A stretch of 64,000 bases of DNA from Cinnamomum chago (GCA_038049695.1 CP142458.1:41943501-42007500); one strand, 5' to 3'; positions 23,501 through 31,576 are shown, counted from the stretch's first letter. Made by a program: numbers and translations. The notes: generated by a model from the sequence alone, not told the origin.

Positions 23501-26500
23501 CAAAATGGCCAATGGACTTCAAATTGGCTTCCATTGGTGGGGAGAATGGATCTCTTCCATGTACATACTTGTCCTCCAGTGCTAATTTCATTTCATTCCA
23601 TGTCGGTGGATATTGATACAACTGACATTCTAGTTCCACCATGCTTGTGCATCTCCTAGAAGCTTTCTTTTGGCATAATCTTTGCAGGAATGACCTTTTA
23701 ATTGACGCCATGTAAAATACTCTTCAAGTACTTTAATCCAATTCAAGAAGACATAGGGATCTCTATTTCCAATAAACAATGGAACTTCTGGAGCTTCTCT
23801 ATAAACCATGTTTGAGAAGTTACCTTGATGATCAATTGCTCAGTGATGGACTCTTTGCTGCTTGGTAGTGTTGGAGGAAGTGGTGGAATTTGCTCAACTC
23901 TTAGGATGGGTCGAGTTGAGTTCACTGTTGGCTGGGCCTTCTTTTTTTTTTTCTTTTTTTCATGCTGTTGATGTTTGCTTAACCTGATTTCAATAAATTC
24001 CTTCTTTGGCCTTTTTTTGTTGGATCAGATTGGGCTCACCGGAGCTGGCCTGCAAACAAGGTAGGGTTAGAGTGTGGGTCTGTTGGATTGGGCCTGTGGG
24101 CTGCAGTTTCTGGCCTGTGGGTCAGGTCCCTTCTTTTTTTTTTTTTTTTACCGCTGTTGCTGGTGGGTCAGGCTCAACCCGAACTAAGCCCAGAAGATGG
24201 CCTGTTGTTTCACGTGTGGCAGAACACAAGGGCTGGGCTCTTCGGGAGGGATGCAAATGAAAGAAGAAAAGGGGTTCTAGAACCCTTCTTCACTTGCTGT
24301 TCAACAGAGAGAGAAGGTTCTGCCCCTTCAGTTGGTGTTCTTCAACGAAAAAAAAAAAAAAAAGGAGGGTGGGGATGGGAGGCCTATGGCGACTTGGGAG
24401 GAATGGAGGCGGACGGTTAACGATGCAGGTGGACGACGATGACGACGCTGTGGTGCCCGGCAAATGGTGCCAGGTACACGTTTTGCTTTCTGTTCTGTTC
24501 TCCTCCTTTGTTCTGTCTCTCCTTTTTTGTTCTCTCTCTGGGTGGTGGTGATGGAAGCGAAGGGGTGGGCTTCAGCTGGTGTTTTTCGTGGCAGGGCTGG
24601 GATGGTCGGGATGAGGGGATGGAGAGTGGTGTTGCTGGCTGGGTCGTGTGATTTAGGGTTGTGGCTGGCTGGAGTCTAGGGATGTGGGGATGTGGGGGTT
24701 CGATTAGGGTTTGGGTTTTGGGAAATTGGGTTTTGTCTGGGATGTGGATGGGCAGGTAGTGAAACTAGGACTGTGTCTGGTATTTTAGGTTGGGGTGTTG
24801 ATGGATTTGGGAGTGTGAGTCGTGGTCGAATGGGTTTAGGGACAGTCTGGGCTATGCCAAAGGGTTGGATGGGTTCGACAGTGATAATGAGGTTTTTCGA
24901 GATTTTGTGTTCTAGAGGGGATTTTTTTTTTTTTTTTGGGTGACTGCTGGTTAGAGTTTTGGAGTTGGATTATGAGAACTGGGTTGAGACAGGCTGAATA
25001 TATGGTGGGGTATGACAGTTACAGAGATTCGGTGGTGGTGAGTTTTGGTTTTGGAAATTGGTGGCTGTGATGGGGAATGGGATGGCTTCAGTGGATTTAG
25101 GGATTGGATGATAATGAATGACGATGAACAATTAAATTGGAGATGAGTGCATGGGTTACCTCGATCGGCAATCGAAACGGCGATCTGAGAATGGATCTTT
25201 GCTCTGATACCAATTGAAACTGCAAAGGGAAGGAAGATAGCCAACGGGCTAAACTCCAAGCCAAAAGGCTTAGGGATAGGGATCCATGGGATCCAAAACG
25301 TCCTGGTCTCACACCACAGACAGATAACCAAGAGAAAAACTCAAGGGAAATTTTTATTAATCAATGAACCTCTCCCTTAGGGCCCGTTTGGTAATTTACT
25401 TTTAAAATAAAGTGGAGTGAAGTGAAATGAAAAGAATGAATAAAATATAAGTGAGTTATGATGGTATTTTGTTTTTAGTTGTTTGGGATGGAATATTTTT
25501 GACTTTTTGTATGGGGAAATGGAGTTTGTTTGTCTTTTAGTGAGTAAATGTAGTTTTTTGACTTTTTTTGGAAAAGATGGAGGGAGTTTTGGTAAAAAGT
25601 GCTTTTGATGGGATGTTTAACTTGACTTGACTATCTTAGTAAAATTACCAAACGGGCCCTTAAAGAGGGATTACAATCCTCTATATAGATTCATACTCTA
25701 ACCTATTCTTGGAAATAACTCTAATTAAAATAAGCACTAAATCAAATAAGAGAAACTTTCTAATTAATCTCCCAATTATTCCTAAAATTCAACTAATACT
25801 AAAATAGATACTCTTGCACGATTTGAAGATCTTTTTATGGGCTTGGGCCCAATGGACTGCCAGACCAAGGATCCCCCATCCCCCCTCCTCTTTTTGTTGT
25901 GGACTCGATTGAAGAAGCCGAAGAGGACTAGCTGGGCCTGGTTGCAAGTCAGGCTCTTTCCTCATTCTTCCTCTAATGCGGCTCATATAACTCGCCTTAG
26001 CCCAAAGGAAGAGCCCCTTTTCTTTTGTTGTCTTTTATGTGTCCTCAGTTTGCATATGCAGAGAAAAGGAGGCATCATCTTCCTTCTTCCTTCCTTTGTG
26101 AGAATAGTTTTAGTAACTCGAGGTGGAGAAGAAGATTAGGGTGTGCTTGGGTCCACATGATCCAGAACCCTATCGTACTATCTAAATTGACTAGCATATA
26201 GAAACCTGGCTTTGATACCAATTGAAAGTTCCAAATGTGGAAGAAACCGACACTCAGCCATAAATCTATGTGCGTTACGGTGGTGGAAGTCTCTACAGAT
26301 CTCCTGCGTCTGCCACTCAATGATACCCAATCCAAGGCTCCTCTATTCCTTAAATAGACAGACACAAGGAGTCACGCTTATTAGAGACTTTTCCACCAAG
26401 AAACCCACATTTCCTAACCAACTAGGAGTCTTTCCGCATGGGGATAAGATCCAATCTACCAACTTGGGGCCCTGTGTTACCTTAAAAGATCAAGTCTTAT

Positions 26501-29500
26501 CTTAGAGGGAATCCTAATCTCTCTTGGCCTCTGCCATGCTTGATCAAACGTGGGACCTGTGGCATGCGGGCCCCACGATTTCCTACACCTACCCCATCAG
26601 ATTTCAAATTGAAGCAAGTGTCGAACTGCGAACAACACTTCTCAAATGCGAATCGAGCGAATTGAAAATTGGGTAATTATGGCATGGTCAATGTGATTCC
26701 TAAAGGACTCAAAATATGCTAAAAATTCTTGTCACCATCAAAGCCACCTACATAATTCACTACGAAGAATATTTAAGGGAGCATTACATGAAGATGATCA
26801 CGTCCACGGATGCATTTCAGATTAACTTTGTGCTGATCAAATACAGATCGGAACTATGGCAGATTTGTTGCACCAATCATTCAAGACAACTATGTGGAGA
26901 CGCTCCAATCCATAGAGTCAGCCACTATAGTTTGTTGAAGAATGTGGCCTCTCATTTCAAAAAGGAAAAAAAAAAAAAAGGCGGCCTCAATTTGGATTAT
27001 CATACAATATAATTCCAATCAAAACCCTTGCCAAACCAAACTTCAACATAGAATGTCAGCATATAAGTGGTGGCCTCTCAATTCAAAAAGAAGAACAAAA
27101 GGCGGCCTAAATTTGGATTATCATACAATATAATTCCAATAAAAAACCCTTGCCAAACCAAACTTCAACATAGAATGTCAGGATATAAGTAGAGATTTCC
27201 CATAATAATTGAGGACTAAGCTATCTATTGGAAGCATTGGTTAAAGAGGAATAATAGAGTTTGCAATAATTCTTCTTCTTCTACTAAGGAGATTGTTCAG
27301 TCTATTATTTGGACAATGTCGGAGTGTGTGAGCATGAGAAAGGAATTTATAAGCTACCTCTTTAAGCTTTGGACGGAGAGGAATAGTAGAGTTTATGGAA
27401 TTTTTCTTCTTATAATAAGGAGGTTGTTCAATCTATTGTTTGGACTGTGTCAGAGTGGGTGGACATAAGAAAGGAATTTTTTTGGTGTTTCATTGGAAGA
27501 TCGATCTTGGGATGCTGTTTGTCACGGAGGATGGCATGCAAACATTGTGCAAAAGTTGTTGTGGAGTCCTCCTATTGGTATCTTTAAATTGGGTTTTGAT
27601 GCAAATTACTTGTGTGGTGCACACCTGTTTTGGAGGTGTTATAAGGGATTGGAATGGAGTTTATTAGGATTTTTTTTGGTCCGGTGAATCCTTTGGATGC
27701 CAATGAAGCTGAAGTCTTTGCTCTTCTAATAGGGTGTCATGAGTTGCTTGGGACGGGTGGTTTCAATCCTCTTCTTGAAGTGATTCTTTTTCTATTATTC
27801 AATGGGGATCTGGGAAGGCCATTCATCTTTGGAGTTTGGAGGCTAGCTGATTGGGTGGAGGAAGTGCAGGATATTTTGATACAGATTACGATTCTTTTAA
27901 TCATATTCTGCGAGAGGCAAATGAAATAGTTTTTCGCTCTTCTAATTATTTCGATGTATAGTTTTGCTTATGCGTTTTGTGTTTGGTTAGTTGTAGTTTT
28001 TTTGTTTTTCTATTTTGGGTTTTTGGAGGAATAAAGATCTTTTATTGTTATAAAAAAAAGAAGGGACTTTAACTTCTCATATGTCAATTCCCTACGCTAG
28101 TAGAAAACTTAACTACTTCACAAAAAGAATATCTTTCAACAACTGTTCAACACCGCCTTTGTCAAATTCATATCACTTCATAGAAATTAGGAAATGTCCT
28201 AATCAGATAACAATAAGAAACATGAGACCTCCATTTATAAATTTCACAAGTCAAATCTACCATTACATGGGAAAATCCCAACATCCTTTAAAAAAAAAAA
28301 AAAAAAAACACCAAACACAACCAATAAACAATTCCTACTAGAAATTAAGAAATACAAGTGAAAAGCTGCCAAAAAGACTTTAAGCATACCACGAAATTTC
28401 ATGTTCTAGACCAATTCTATTTGGAGAAGTGGCTCTTCAGTCTTCAACATTGCATGCACTAAATATATTTTGGTGTCCACAGTTTTTAAAAAAAGTAGTA
28501 TGCAGATTCATAATAAATCCAGACGCTCAAATTGTCCCACTAAGCATGTCCATTTTTACAAGACAATACCTGGGCAAAGTGGACATGCCTTTTTTTTATC
28601 ACTGATCATGACACTTGTATCAAAGCATTTAATCCATCATGAATAGGCTTGAAAGCTGGTTGTACATTGTATATATGATTGACTAAAGTTGGGTTTAGTG
28701 GATAGGTTTATATATAATGTCATCCATCTTTCACAATCAAATCCTGGATTAAGAGTTCAATTCCGTTGGTATGATAACTAAAACCAACCTTGTCTCATGA
28801 CTCTTGTCCAGGTGATAGCAAATGAGACTATGCTGAATTTTATCAGAAGAAGCTTGATGATAAAAGCTTCTTATCTGGAATATGAATACCATTACCACAT
28901 AATTTCGAATATATAAGACCAAAATGGAGAAACAGAATTAATGTAGCCAGTCCAACATAGCTGGGAAGAGGCTTCGAGATTATGATGATAATTTTGGAAC
29001 ACACACGGAGAGATAGAGAGAGAGCATGGCCCCCGAGATAGGCATCATCATGGTCATGTGGCTGGTTTAGAATTCTAGGGTGGCATAATGGTCATGTAGT
29101 TGGTTTAGAATTCTAGAGTAAAACTCTTTTTTAGACTCTTTTGCGTACTTGTATTGAATTACTATAACTTTATAGCAAAGTGGGTTCTAGTGAAAGAGTA
29201 TTAAAATAGTGAAGATTGAAACATATAAGATAGGTGGTTTACTTCTACTAGGATGATGGTTGGATAATCTTTTCCTACCAAAGGGGTGACTCTTTGATGG
29301 AATTTTGTGAATCGTCACCTTAACTGCTTCAATCTTACCCCATTTGATAGGAAGGCACTCCTAATTCCTAAGAATTCAATACCGATAAAAAAAGTCTTAG
29401 GTTGGGGTGGCGGCTTAGCCAAACCCAGATCCAGCGTTATCTGATCATCATGAGGATAGTTTTAGATAGGGGATTTGAGCATTCGAACAGTCATTATCAG

Positions 29501-30287
29501 CTAGGGTTATCTCAATCATTATCCCATAAACACAAAACGGGAATACAGAGTTAAGCTCCCAAGTCCCAATATATCACCATCACTCAACAAAAATATTACC
29601 GAGCTTCATCTCACATCATCAGCAACAAAGGCAGAATCGGAGAATCCGCAAATACAAAAAAAGCAACCCATCGGATCTCTCAGAGATTCAATTGAAAGCC
29701 ACAATCCCAAACCATTAAAACCACCTATGCAACTTGATCTTCACAATTCTATCAAGCCCATCTCAACTCACTCGTCAAATCCCACCAAACAGAGCCCAAA
29801 GTCCCAAACAACCCATCACCATTCAAACCCAAAGGCAAAAAAGAAAAAACTATTAAGTTTTTGTCATTTAAAAAACTGGGAGCTTATATCTCCACCCCTT
29901 ATTTTTTTTCCCCATACATCAATCCCCTTTGTCGTTTCTCACTTCAACTTTTGTCTTCTGTTGGAAAAAGTATGTAACAACAAAAAGAAACGGATCTAAA
30001 CATCAAAAACAGGGGTCCAAAAATAATTTGCCAAAACACCCAAACCCACCGAAAAAGAAGACAGAGACATATACAAGCACCACCACAACAAGAGAATCAC
30101 GATCATCATGCCATGTATCTATATGAGTGCATGGATAGATGAAAAAAAATACCTTGAGAGTGCCCTTGCAGTGGTGGCAACGGAAGCAGGCTTTGTGATA
30201 GACTCTGTTGTCAGCAGTGAGCTGGTCCACCAGATAGACGGTCTTCTCGCAGGCCATACACTTTTGGGTAGTCCCTGCAAAGGCCAT
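8301..30287 (-). CDS. WLIM1: Two-LIM-domain protein, plant WLIM1 type (five exons, joined)
   Basis: Plant two-LIM proteins bind and bundle actin filaments and also shuttle to the nucleus (family knowledge). Exons on the minus strand: 30287-30153, 11620-11524, 11435-11395, 11226-11134 and 8510-8301, totalling 576 bp for 191 residues plus TGA. All four introns have GT-AG ends and the phases agree (0, 1, 0, 0). LIM1 ligands are C10, C13, H31, C34, C37, C40, C58 and H61. LIM2 ligands are C110, C113, H131, C134, C137, C142, C158 and H161. Spacing fits the plant pattern C-x2-C-x17-H-x2-C-x2-C-x2-C-x17-C-x2-H (LIM1) and the x4/x15 variant (LIM2). The N-terminus [13 protein letters not shown] and length favour WLIM1 over WLIM2 or PLIM. 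The linker (residues 78-101) is short with an H-H-N-N-N run. Nothing in the frame is broken. Intron 1 is about 18.5 kb and full of transposons. Confidence 0.9.
8748..9936. mobile_element. hAT-type non-autonomous transposon in LIM intron 4
   Basis: Termini are CAGCGGCGTAGCCAGGATT and, reverse-complemented, CAGTGGCGGAGCCACATGG. They are flanked by the 8-bp TSD TCTGCAAG at 8740-8747 and 9937-9944. The CAG-start TIR and 8-bp TSD are hAT hallmarks. GGGGCAATTGCCCC near 9896-9909 is a palindrome inside the right end. No transposase frame. Confidence 0.8.
8795..9038. mobile_element. CACTA-like miniature element nested in the hAT element
   Basis: The ends CACTATAAAAAAAATG and, reverse-complemented, CACTACAAAAAATAAG are inverted, and the interior has further inverted words (GGCGGGA, AGTGGCGGA). 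The terminal CACTA suggests an En/Spm-type MITE. I see no clear 3-bp TSD. Confidence 0.55.
10348..10369. repeat. (ATC)7 microsatellite
   Basis: About seven ATC units. Read on the minus strand this is a (GAT)n tail directly after the SINE-like piece. Confidence 0.9.
10370..10610 (-). mobile_element. SINE-like retroposon with (GAT)n tail
   Basis: On the minus strand it reads ...CTGTGGGTCCCAAGCCC... then ATAGTTGGGACTAGG and a GAT tail at 10369-10348. The same 3' words recur truncated at about 5405, 16035 and 28950, which marks them as one dispersed family. No TSD found; the family name is not known to me. Confidence 0.45.
11134..11226 (-). CDS. WLIM1: LIM gene exon 4
   Basis: 93 bp, residues 92-122, from acceptor GCTTAG to donor GTAATA. 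A nearer AG (after CAACAACAACAG) would put a stop in frame, so 11226 is chosen. It carries C110 and C113, the first LIM2 ligands. Confidence 0.8.
11395..11435 (-). CDS. WLIM1: LIM gene exon 3 (41-bp micro-exon)
   Basis: Acceptor CTTGTAG, donor GTATTC. It encodes most of the inter-LIM linker (residues 78-91, [13 protein letters not shown] after the split glycine). The phases on both sides fit exons 2 and 4. Confidence 0.8.
11524..11620 (-). CDS. WLIM1: LIM gene exon 2
   Basis: 97 bp, residues 46-77 plus the first base of codon 78. Acceptor TTTTACAG, donor GTGGGT. It encodes [20 protein letters not shown] and completes LIM1 with C58 and H61. Confidence 0.9.
11621..12346. other. 3'-proximal part of LIM intron 1, no gene
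   Basis: Includes the branch/acceptor region of exon 2. No domain or repeat I can name before the gypsy fragment begins. Confidence 0.5.
12347..13575 (+). pseudogene. Ty3/gypsy chromovirus pol 3' end (integrase plus chromodomain), broken
   Basis: The frame 12347-12826 holds an integrase core: [10 protein letters not shown] (first Asp), VSDRDTKF (second Asp) and ADGQTEVVN (Glu). The frame breaks near 12823, and a stop and further shifts follow ([14 protein letters not shown], then [12 protein letters not shown]). The frame 13228-13578 ends in a chromodomain ([17 protein letters not shown]). No gag, protease or RT is present upstream, so it is a 5'-truncated remnant. The terminal stop TGA overlaps the first bases of the adjoining LTR. 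Confidence 0.85.
13576..13965 (+). mobile_element. 3' LTR of the chromovirus remnant
   Basis: Begins TGATGCAGGCCAGACC and carries TATATAAAGGATGTAATCCC near 13835. It is alignable to the N-element LTRs (minus strand) as far as GAGACCAAGACATCC and TTTGGCTTGG. The 3' boundary is uncertain. Confidence 0.7.
13966..14220. other. Unassigned intron sequence between LTR pieces
   Basis: No feature I can support. It may be the start of the LTR-like piece that follows. Confidence 0.4.
14221..15124 (+). mobile_element. LTR-like fragment
   Basis: Starts TGTAAAGTCCCACATTGG, a common opening of plant LTRs. It carries TATATAAGGAAGG near 14272 and ends near ATACTTGCGGAAAATCGGCAAACA after GATCCTTGTGGGAACGG, wording typical of the end of some plant gypsy LTRs. 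No TSD seen; solo LTR or fragment. Confidence 0.5.
15240..15475 (+). pseudogene. Copia reverse transcriptase scrap
   Basis: One frame reads [20 protein letters not shown] then HMKDLSHLT. This corresponds to the Y-V-D-D...M-K-D-L-G region of copia RT, with the catalytic Y-x-D-D still visible as YADD. Short, and ends in stops. Confidence 0.6.
15735..15960 (+). mobile_element. LTR 5' fragment related to families A-D
   Basis: TGTAAGACCCCAACCCGAGT and the following GATTAGT...TTTAGTTCTAAG...GGGACCCTTTGGGGGTTC align with the openings of the LTRs at 36248 and 49254. About the first 225 bp only. Confidence 0.55.
15961..16937. other. Intron 1 sequence without genes
   Basis: Contains a SINE-tail scrap at about 16028-16072 (ATAGTTGGGAAAAGGCTTTG, GATGATGATTG) and a GC-rich patch at about 16660-16930. 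Frames here look like chance. Confidence 0.4.
16938..17239 (-). mobile_element. 3' LTR of element N (truncated)
   Basis: Minus strand opens TGATGCAGGCCAGATCC at 17239 and matches the 5' LTR to about 16938 (GTGGTGTGAGACCAAGACGT). The last ~75 bp seen in the 5' LTR are missing. This copy shows the MITE-free sequence CTCCCTTAAAGAGGG near 17013-17027. Confidence 0.75.
17240..17422 (-). CDS. Element N: 3' end of the gag-derived frame and polypurine tract
   Basis: Sixty-odd codons without a stop, in phase with the frame ending at 22788 once the copia element and its target duplication are disregarded. It contains [20 protein letters not shown]. The stop TGA is the first three bases of the LTR. The purine run AAGAGGGGGGGAAC (plus strand about 17240-17253) is the plus-strand primer. 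This tail resembles chromovirus pol C-termini rather than gag. Confidence 0.65.
17428..17661 (+). repeat. Copia 5' LTR
   Basis: 234 bp, TG...CA ends. TTTATAATGAG near 17579 may be the TATA region. Confidence 0.95.
17662..17673 (+). promoter_or_regulatory. Copia primer-binding site
   Basis: TGGTATCAGAGC directly after the LTR, the usual initiator-Met tRNA complement of plant LTR elements. Confidence 0.9.
18423..19789 (+). pseudogene. Copia gag and protease, frame-broken
   Basis: A start at 18423 ([13 protein letters not shown]) leaves frame near 18460. The main frame continues 18497-19789: a gag core ([20 protein letters not shown]), two CCHC knuckles ([14 protein letters not shown] and [14 protein letters not shown], about residues 213-245) and the aspartic protease motif [11 protein letters not shown] near residue 333. 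The frame closes at 19789 in a G run before the integrase. Gag forms the particle; protease would cut the polyprotein. Confidence 0.85.
19815..20822 (+). pseudogene. Copia integrase with altered catalytic residue
   Basis: 335 codons. The pre-integrase zinc region includes [10 protein letters not shown] and [10 protein letters not shown]. The core has the first Asp (IHSDVWG) and the Glu ([10 protein letters not shown]). At the second catalytic position the sequence is LRSASGGEY where the family has an Asp: codon 20262-20264 encodes Ala. The frame then drifts near 20745 before the RT. An active strand transferase is therefore not expected from this copy. Confidence 0.85.
20635..22095 (+). pseudogene. 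Copia reverse transcriptase and RNase H start
   Basis: In-frame content starts near 20755. RT motifs include [46 protein letters not shown] and the catalytic [11 protein letters not shown]. RNase H begins LTAYADAD and is cut by TAG at 22093-22095. RT would copy RNA to DNA in the particle. The RT core itself shows no lesion. Confidence 0.9.
22096..22546 (+). pseudogene. Copia RNase H remainder
   Basis: In phase with the RT frame: [56 protein letters not shown]. The frame shifts near 22392 to [20 protein letters not shown] and ends at 22546, just before the polypurine tract. Confidence 0.85.
22541..22553 (+). promoter_or_regulatory. Copia polypurine tract
   Basis: ATTTGAGGGGGGG immediately before the 3' LTR; primes plus-strand DNA. 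Confidence 0.85.
22554..22787 (+). repeat. Copia 3' LTR
   Basis: Same length as the 5' LTR; the only difference seen is A to G in GGGATTCRGCCCC. Confidence 0.95.
22788..23960 (-). pseudogene. Element N gag
   Basis: Retrotransposon-gag type domain: [20 protein letters not shown] and [13 protein letters not shown], then a frame change near 23645, then [32 protein letters not shown] and [20 protein letters not shown]. It is followed by an acidic, lysine-rich stretch (about 140 residues) instead of a CCHC knuckle. The frame reaches 22788, where copia is inserted, and resumes at 17422. The missing knuckle and pol argue for a trans-mobilised element. Confidence 0.75.
23961..25200 (-). other. Element N 5' leader
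   Basis: About 1.2 kb between primer site and gag, with several A/T homopolymers (24136-24149, 24350-24363, 24919-24935) and a G/T-rich plus strand. No domain recognised; the long open plus-strand frames here look like base-composition artefacts. Confidence 0.5.
25201..25212 (-). promoter_or_regulatory. Element N primer-binding site
   Basis: Minus strand TGGTATCAGAGC, two bases after the LTR end. Confidence 0.85.
25215..25872 (-). repeat. 5' LTR of element N, split by a MITE
   Basis: Matches 16938-17239 apart from the 280-bp MITE and an extra ~75-bp 3' part ending TTTGCAGTTTCA. The first ~14 bases of the LTR are missing at the outer edge near 25872. Confidence 0.75.
25380..25659. mobile_element. 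Tourist/PIF-Harbinger MITE, copy 2, with TTA TSD
   Basis: 280 bp with inverted ends GGGCCCGTTTGGTAATTT. TTA at 25377-25379 and 25660-25662 is the 3-bp TSD. The sister LTR near 17013-17027 reads CTCCCTTAAAGAGGG without the element, giving the empty site directly. Confidence 0.92.
25873..26222 (-). other. Possible internal leader of LTR element H
   Basis: Lies just inside the primer site at 26209-26220 on the minus strand and ends at truncated element N. No frame recognised. Confidence 0.35.
26223..26587 (-). mobile_element. LTR element H: 5' LTR with primer site, minus strand
   Basis: Minus strand opens TGTAGGAAATCGTGGGGCCC at 26587 and ends GGAACTTTCA at 26223. It is followed by AT and TGGTATCAAAGC (26220-26209), a primer site. 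365 bp. TATTTAAGGAATAGAGG near 26345 may be the promoter. Copia-type by length and primer site; no coding region remains. Confidence 0.7.
26588..26943. other. Intron 1 sequence without features
   Basis: Nothing supportable seen; frames here are unrecognised. Confidence 0.4.
26944..27189. repeat. Tandem duplication, ~126-bp unit
   Basis: GTGGCCTCTCATTTCAAAAA... at 26944-27069 is repeated at 27070-27189 with few changes; the main difference is the length of the A run. Confidence 0.85.
27245..28057 (+). mobile_element. LINE 3' end (RNase H region plus poly-A)
   Basis: Frames give [39 protein letters not shown] and ILREANE. These match a plant LINE RNase H domain (W-x-P-P-x-G-x-x-K-x-N-x-D-A ... 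E-A-x-A). Several frame breaks. The unit ends in an A run (28051-28057). A ~125-bp segment is tandemly duplicated near 27280-27475 (TAAGGAGATTGTTCAGTCTA and TAAGGAGGTTGTTCAATCTA). Confidence 0.7.
28058..30152. other. 5'-proximal part of LIM intron 1
   Basis: No genes. A 17-base A run at about 28290-28307, and a SINE-tail scrap at about 28945-28985 (CCAACATAGCTGGGAAGAGG). The donor GTATTT of exon 1 is at 30152. Confidence 0.5.
30153..30287 (-). CDS. WLIM1: LIM gene exon 1
   Basis: 135 bp, residues 1-45. The start ATG is at 30287-30285, and the exon ends CTCAAG before donor GTATTT. It holds the first six zinc ligands of LIM1. Confidence 0.9.
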
Positions 30288-30600
30288 GATGATGATTGAT
30301 AGCTATGATTTATGAAGATGATTATATGGTGGTGGGTATTTTTTATCTTGAAGCTCCTGGCTCTGGTTTTCAAAGAGAGAGAGGTGGGTGGCAGGTGAAG
30401 TGGGAAACAAAGGGAGAATGTAAGAAGCTGGAGAGACTAGGTAGAGAGAGAGAAGACAAAACGGAAGGGTTGAAAAGGTATGAGTAGGTGGTGGGTGTGG
30501 ATGAAAAAGGAAAATAAGGAACAGGTGGCTTTGTAGGATGCTAGTGGAGAGCCTGTCTGGATTCCAGCTTGGACAGGTCAGAAAAAACAGGCTGCTGCGT
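30288..30600 (-). promoter_or_regulatory. LIM gene 5' leader and proximal promoter
   Basis: On the minus strand the region before the ATG is pyrimidine-rich with CT repeats (near 30379-30390 and 30441-30453), typical of plant 5' UTRs. I see no convincing TATA box. Transcription start not determinable. Confidence 0.4.
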
Positions 30601-30805
30601 GGGGGGGTTTTTAAATTAGCGGAATTTGAGAGGGGTACACCTCGCGAGTACATTAATTAAAAGCCCACGTTACCAGTTATTTGGCTTTTTTAAAGCAGTC
30701 CGGATCCTCTTGCTTTCCCTCTCGACCGTGACCATGAGTGGTCCATTTTAATGGTTGTCCACGTCACAAGCAAATAGTTTGTAAGGCATAGAAGCAGCCT
30801 TGAGA

Positions 30806-30851
30806 GGGCTGGGGAGGAGGGAGGAGGGAGGAGGGAGGAGGGAGAGGGAGG
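30806..30851. repeat. (GGGAGGA)n purine repeat
   Basis: Five or so GAGGGAG/GGAGGGA units upstream of the LIM promoter; could adopt non-B structure. Confidence 0.8.
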
Positions 30852-30886
30852 AGATTTTAGATATGAATCAGAGATCTGAACAAGTT

Positions 30887-31066
30887 TTTTTTTTTTTTTT
30901 TTTTGCTGTCGGAGGGTTCCAACCCTTTGGCTGGACTAATCCTTCCGGGCCCAGAGGGAAGCCGGATAAATCCCCTGTAGCCCTAGTGTGGTAGCGGAGT
31001 TTCGAACTCACAACCTCCGGGAGCAAACCGTGGTCCTAGGCCAACTAAGCTACCCCTTGGGATTTA
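30887..31066 (-). mobile_element. tRNA-derived SINE with 15-bp TSD
   Basis: Minus strand: box A TAGCTTAGTTGG (about 31052-31041), box B GAGTTCGAAACTC (about 31009-30997), and an A tail (T run 30885-30904 on the plus strand). The flanks AGATCTGAACAAGTT (30872-30886) and AGATGTGAACAAGTT (31067-31081) differ at one base. About 180 bp. Confidence 0.85.
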
Positions 31067-31081
31067 AGATGTGAACAAGTT

Positions 31082-31576
31082 CACTAGTATAGAAAAGAAC
31101 TAGCTGGAAAAAACAAAAAGTAGATAAAAGAGAGGCCTAGGCCTTTGCTTCTGTGTGCTCAAGTTTTGATGACATGTATGTAATAAATATGGGCCAAACC
31201 TTTTGGAGGTCGGCCGTAGGGCACCTAAAATGAGAAGGAGATCGGGTTGCTCTACAGGGGCTGGCTTAAAGAGCTTTGGGCCGGATTCTATCCTTGGGTT
31301 TAGGCGCTCAAGCTGGGCTAGATCTAGGTTTTGGGTCGGTTTGATATATGGCTTGAAGCCTGGCACAATCCAGCCCAAACACGAAATGCATGTATTTTAG
31401 TGATTTATTTTTCTGAACAAGTGATAAGAAGCCGAGTTAGGGAAAGCCCAATTGATTAAATGGTCAAGCTCAAGCTTGACATTTGAAGGCAGGGCGAGCT
31501 CGAGCCAGGCACTTAAGGCCCATACAAGGCTTGGGCCGGATGCAGGCCTGTGTTTTAAAAGTACAAGTGGGCTTGA
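31082..31576. other. Unassigned sequence rich in GGGC/GCCC words
   Basis: Patches such as AAGCCTGGCACAATCCAGCC and GGCTTGGGCCGGATGC recall repeated segments in plant transposons, but no element boundary can be drawn. Confidence 0.3.

Larger units (their letters stand above)
16938..25872 (-). mobile_element. Element N: gag-only gypsy retrotransposon, split by a copia insertion
   Basis: Minus-strand order: 5' LTR (25872-25215), primer site (25212-25201), leader, gag (about 23960-22788), [copia 22787-17428], remainder of the same frame (17422-17240), polypurine tract, 3' LTR (17239-16938). Protease, RT, RNase H and integrase are all absent, and the gag frame runs to the 3' LTR. The LTRs belong to the same family as 13576-13965, so a chromovirus of that family is the likely helper. 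Both outer LTR ends are truncated. Confidence 0.75.

Noticed and set aside
24006-24943. Overlapping long plus-strand frames
   Set aside because: They sit in the G/T-rich leader of the minus-strand element N and have low-complexity composition; no domain.
30990-31055. tRNA-like A and B boxes
   Set aside because: The acceptor and anticodon stems do not pair, and an A tail and TSD are present; it is a SINE, not a tRNA gene.
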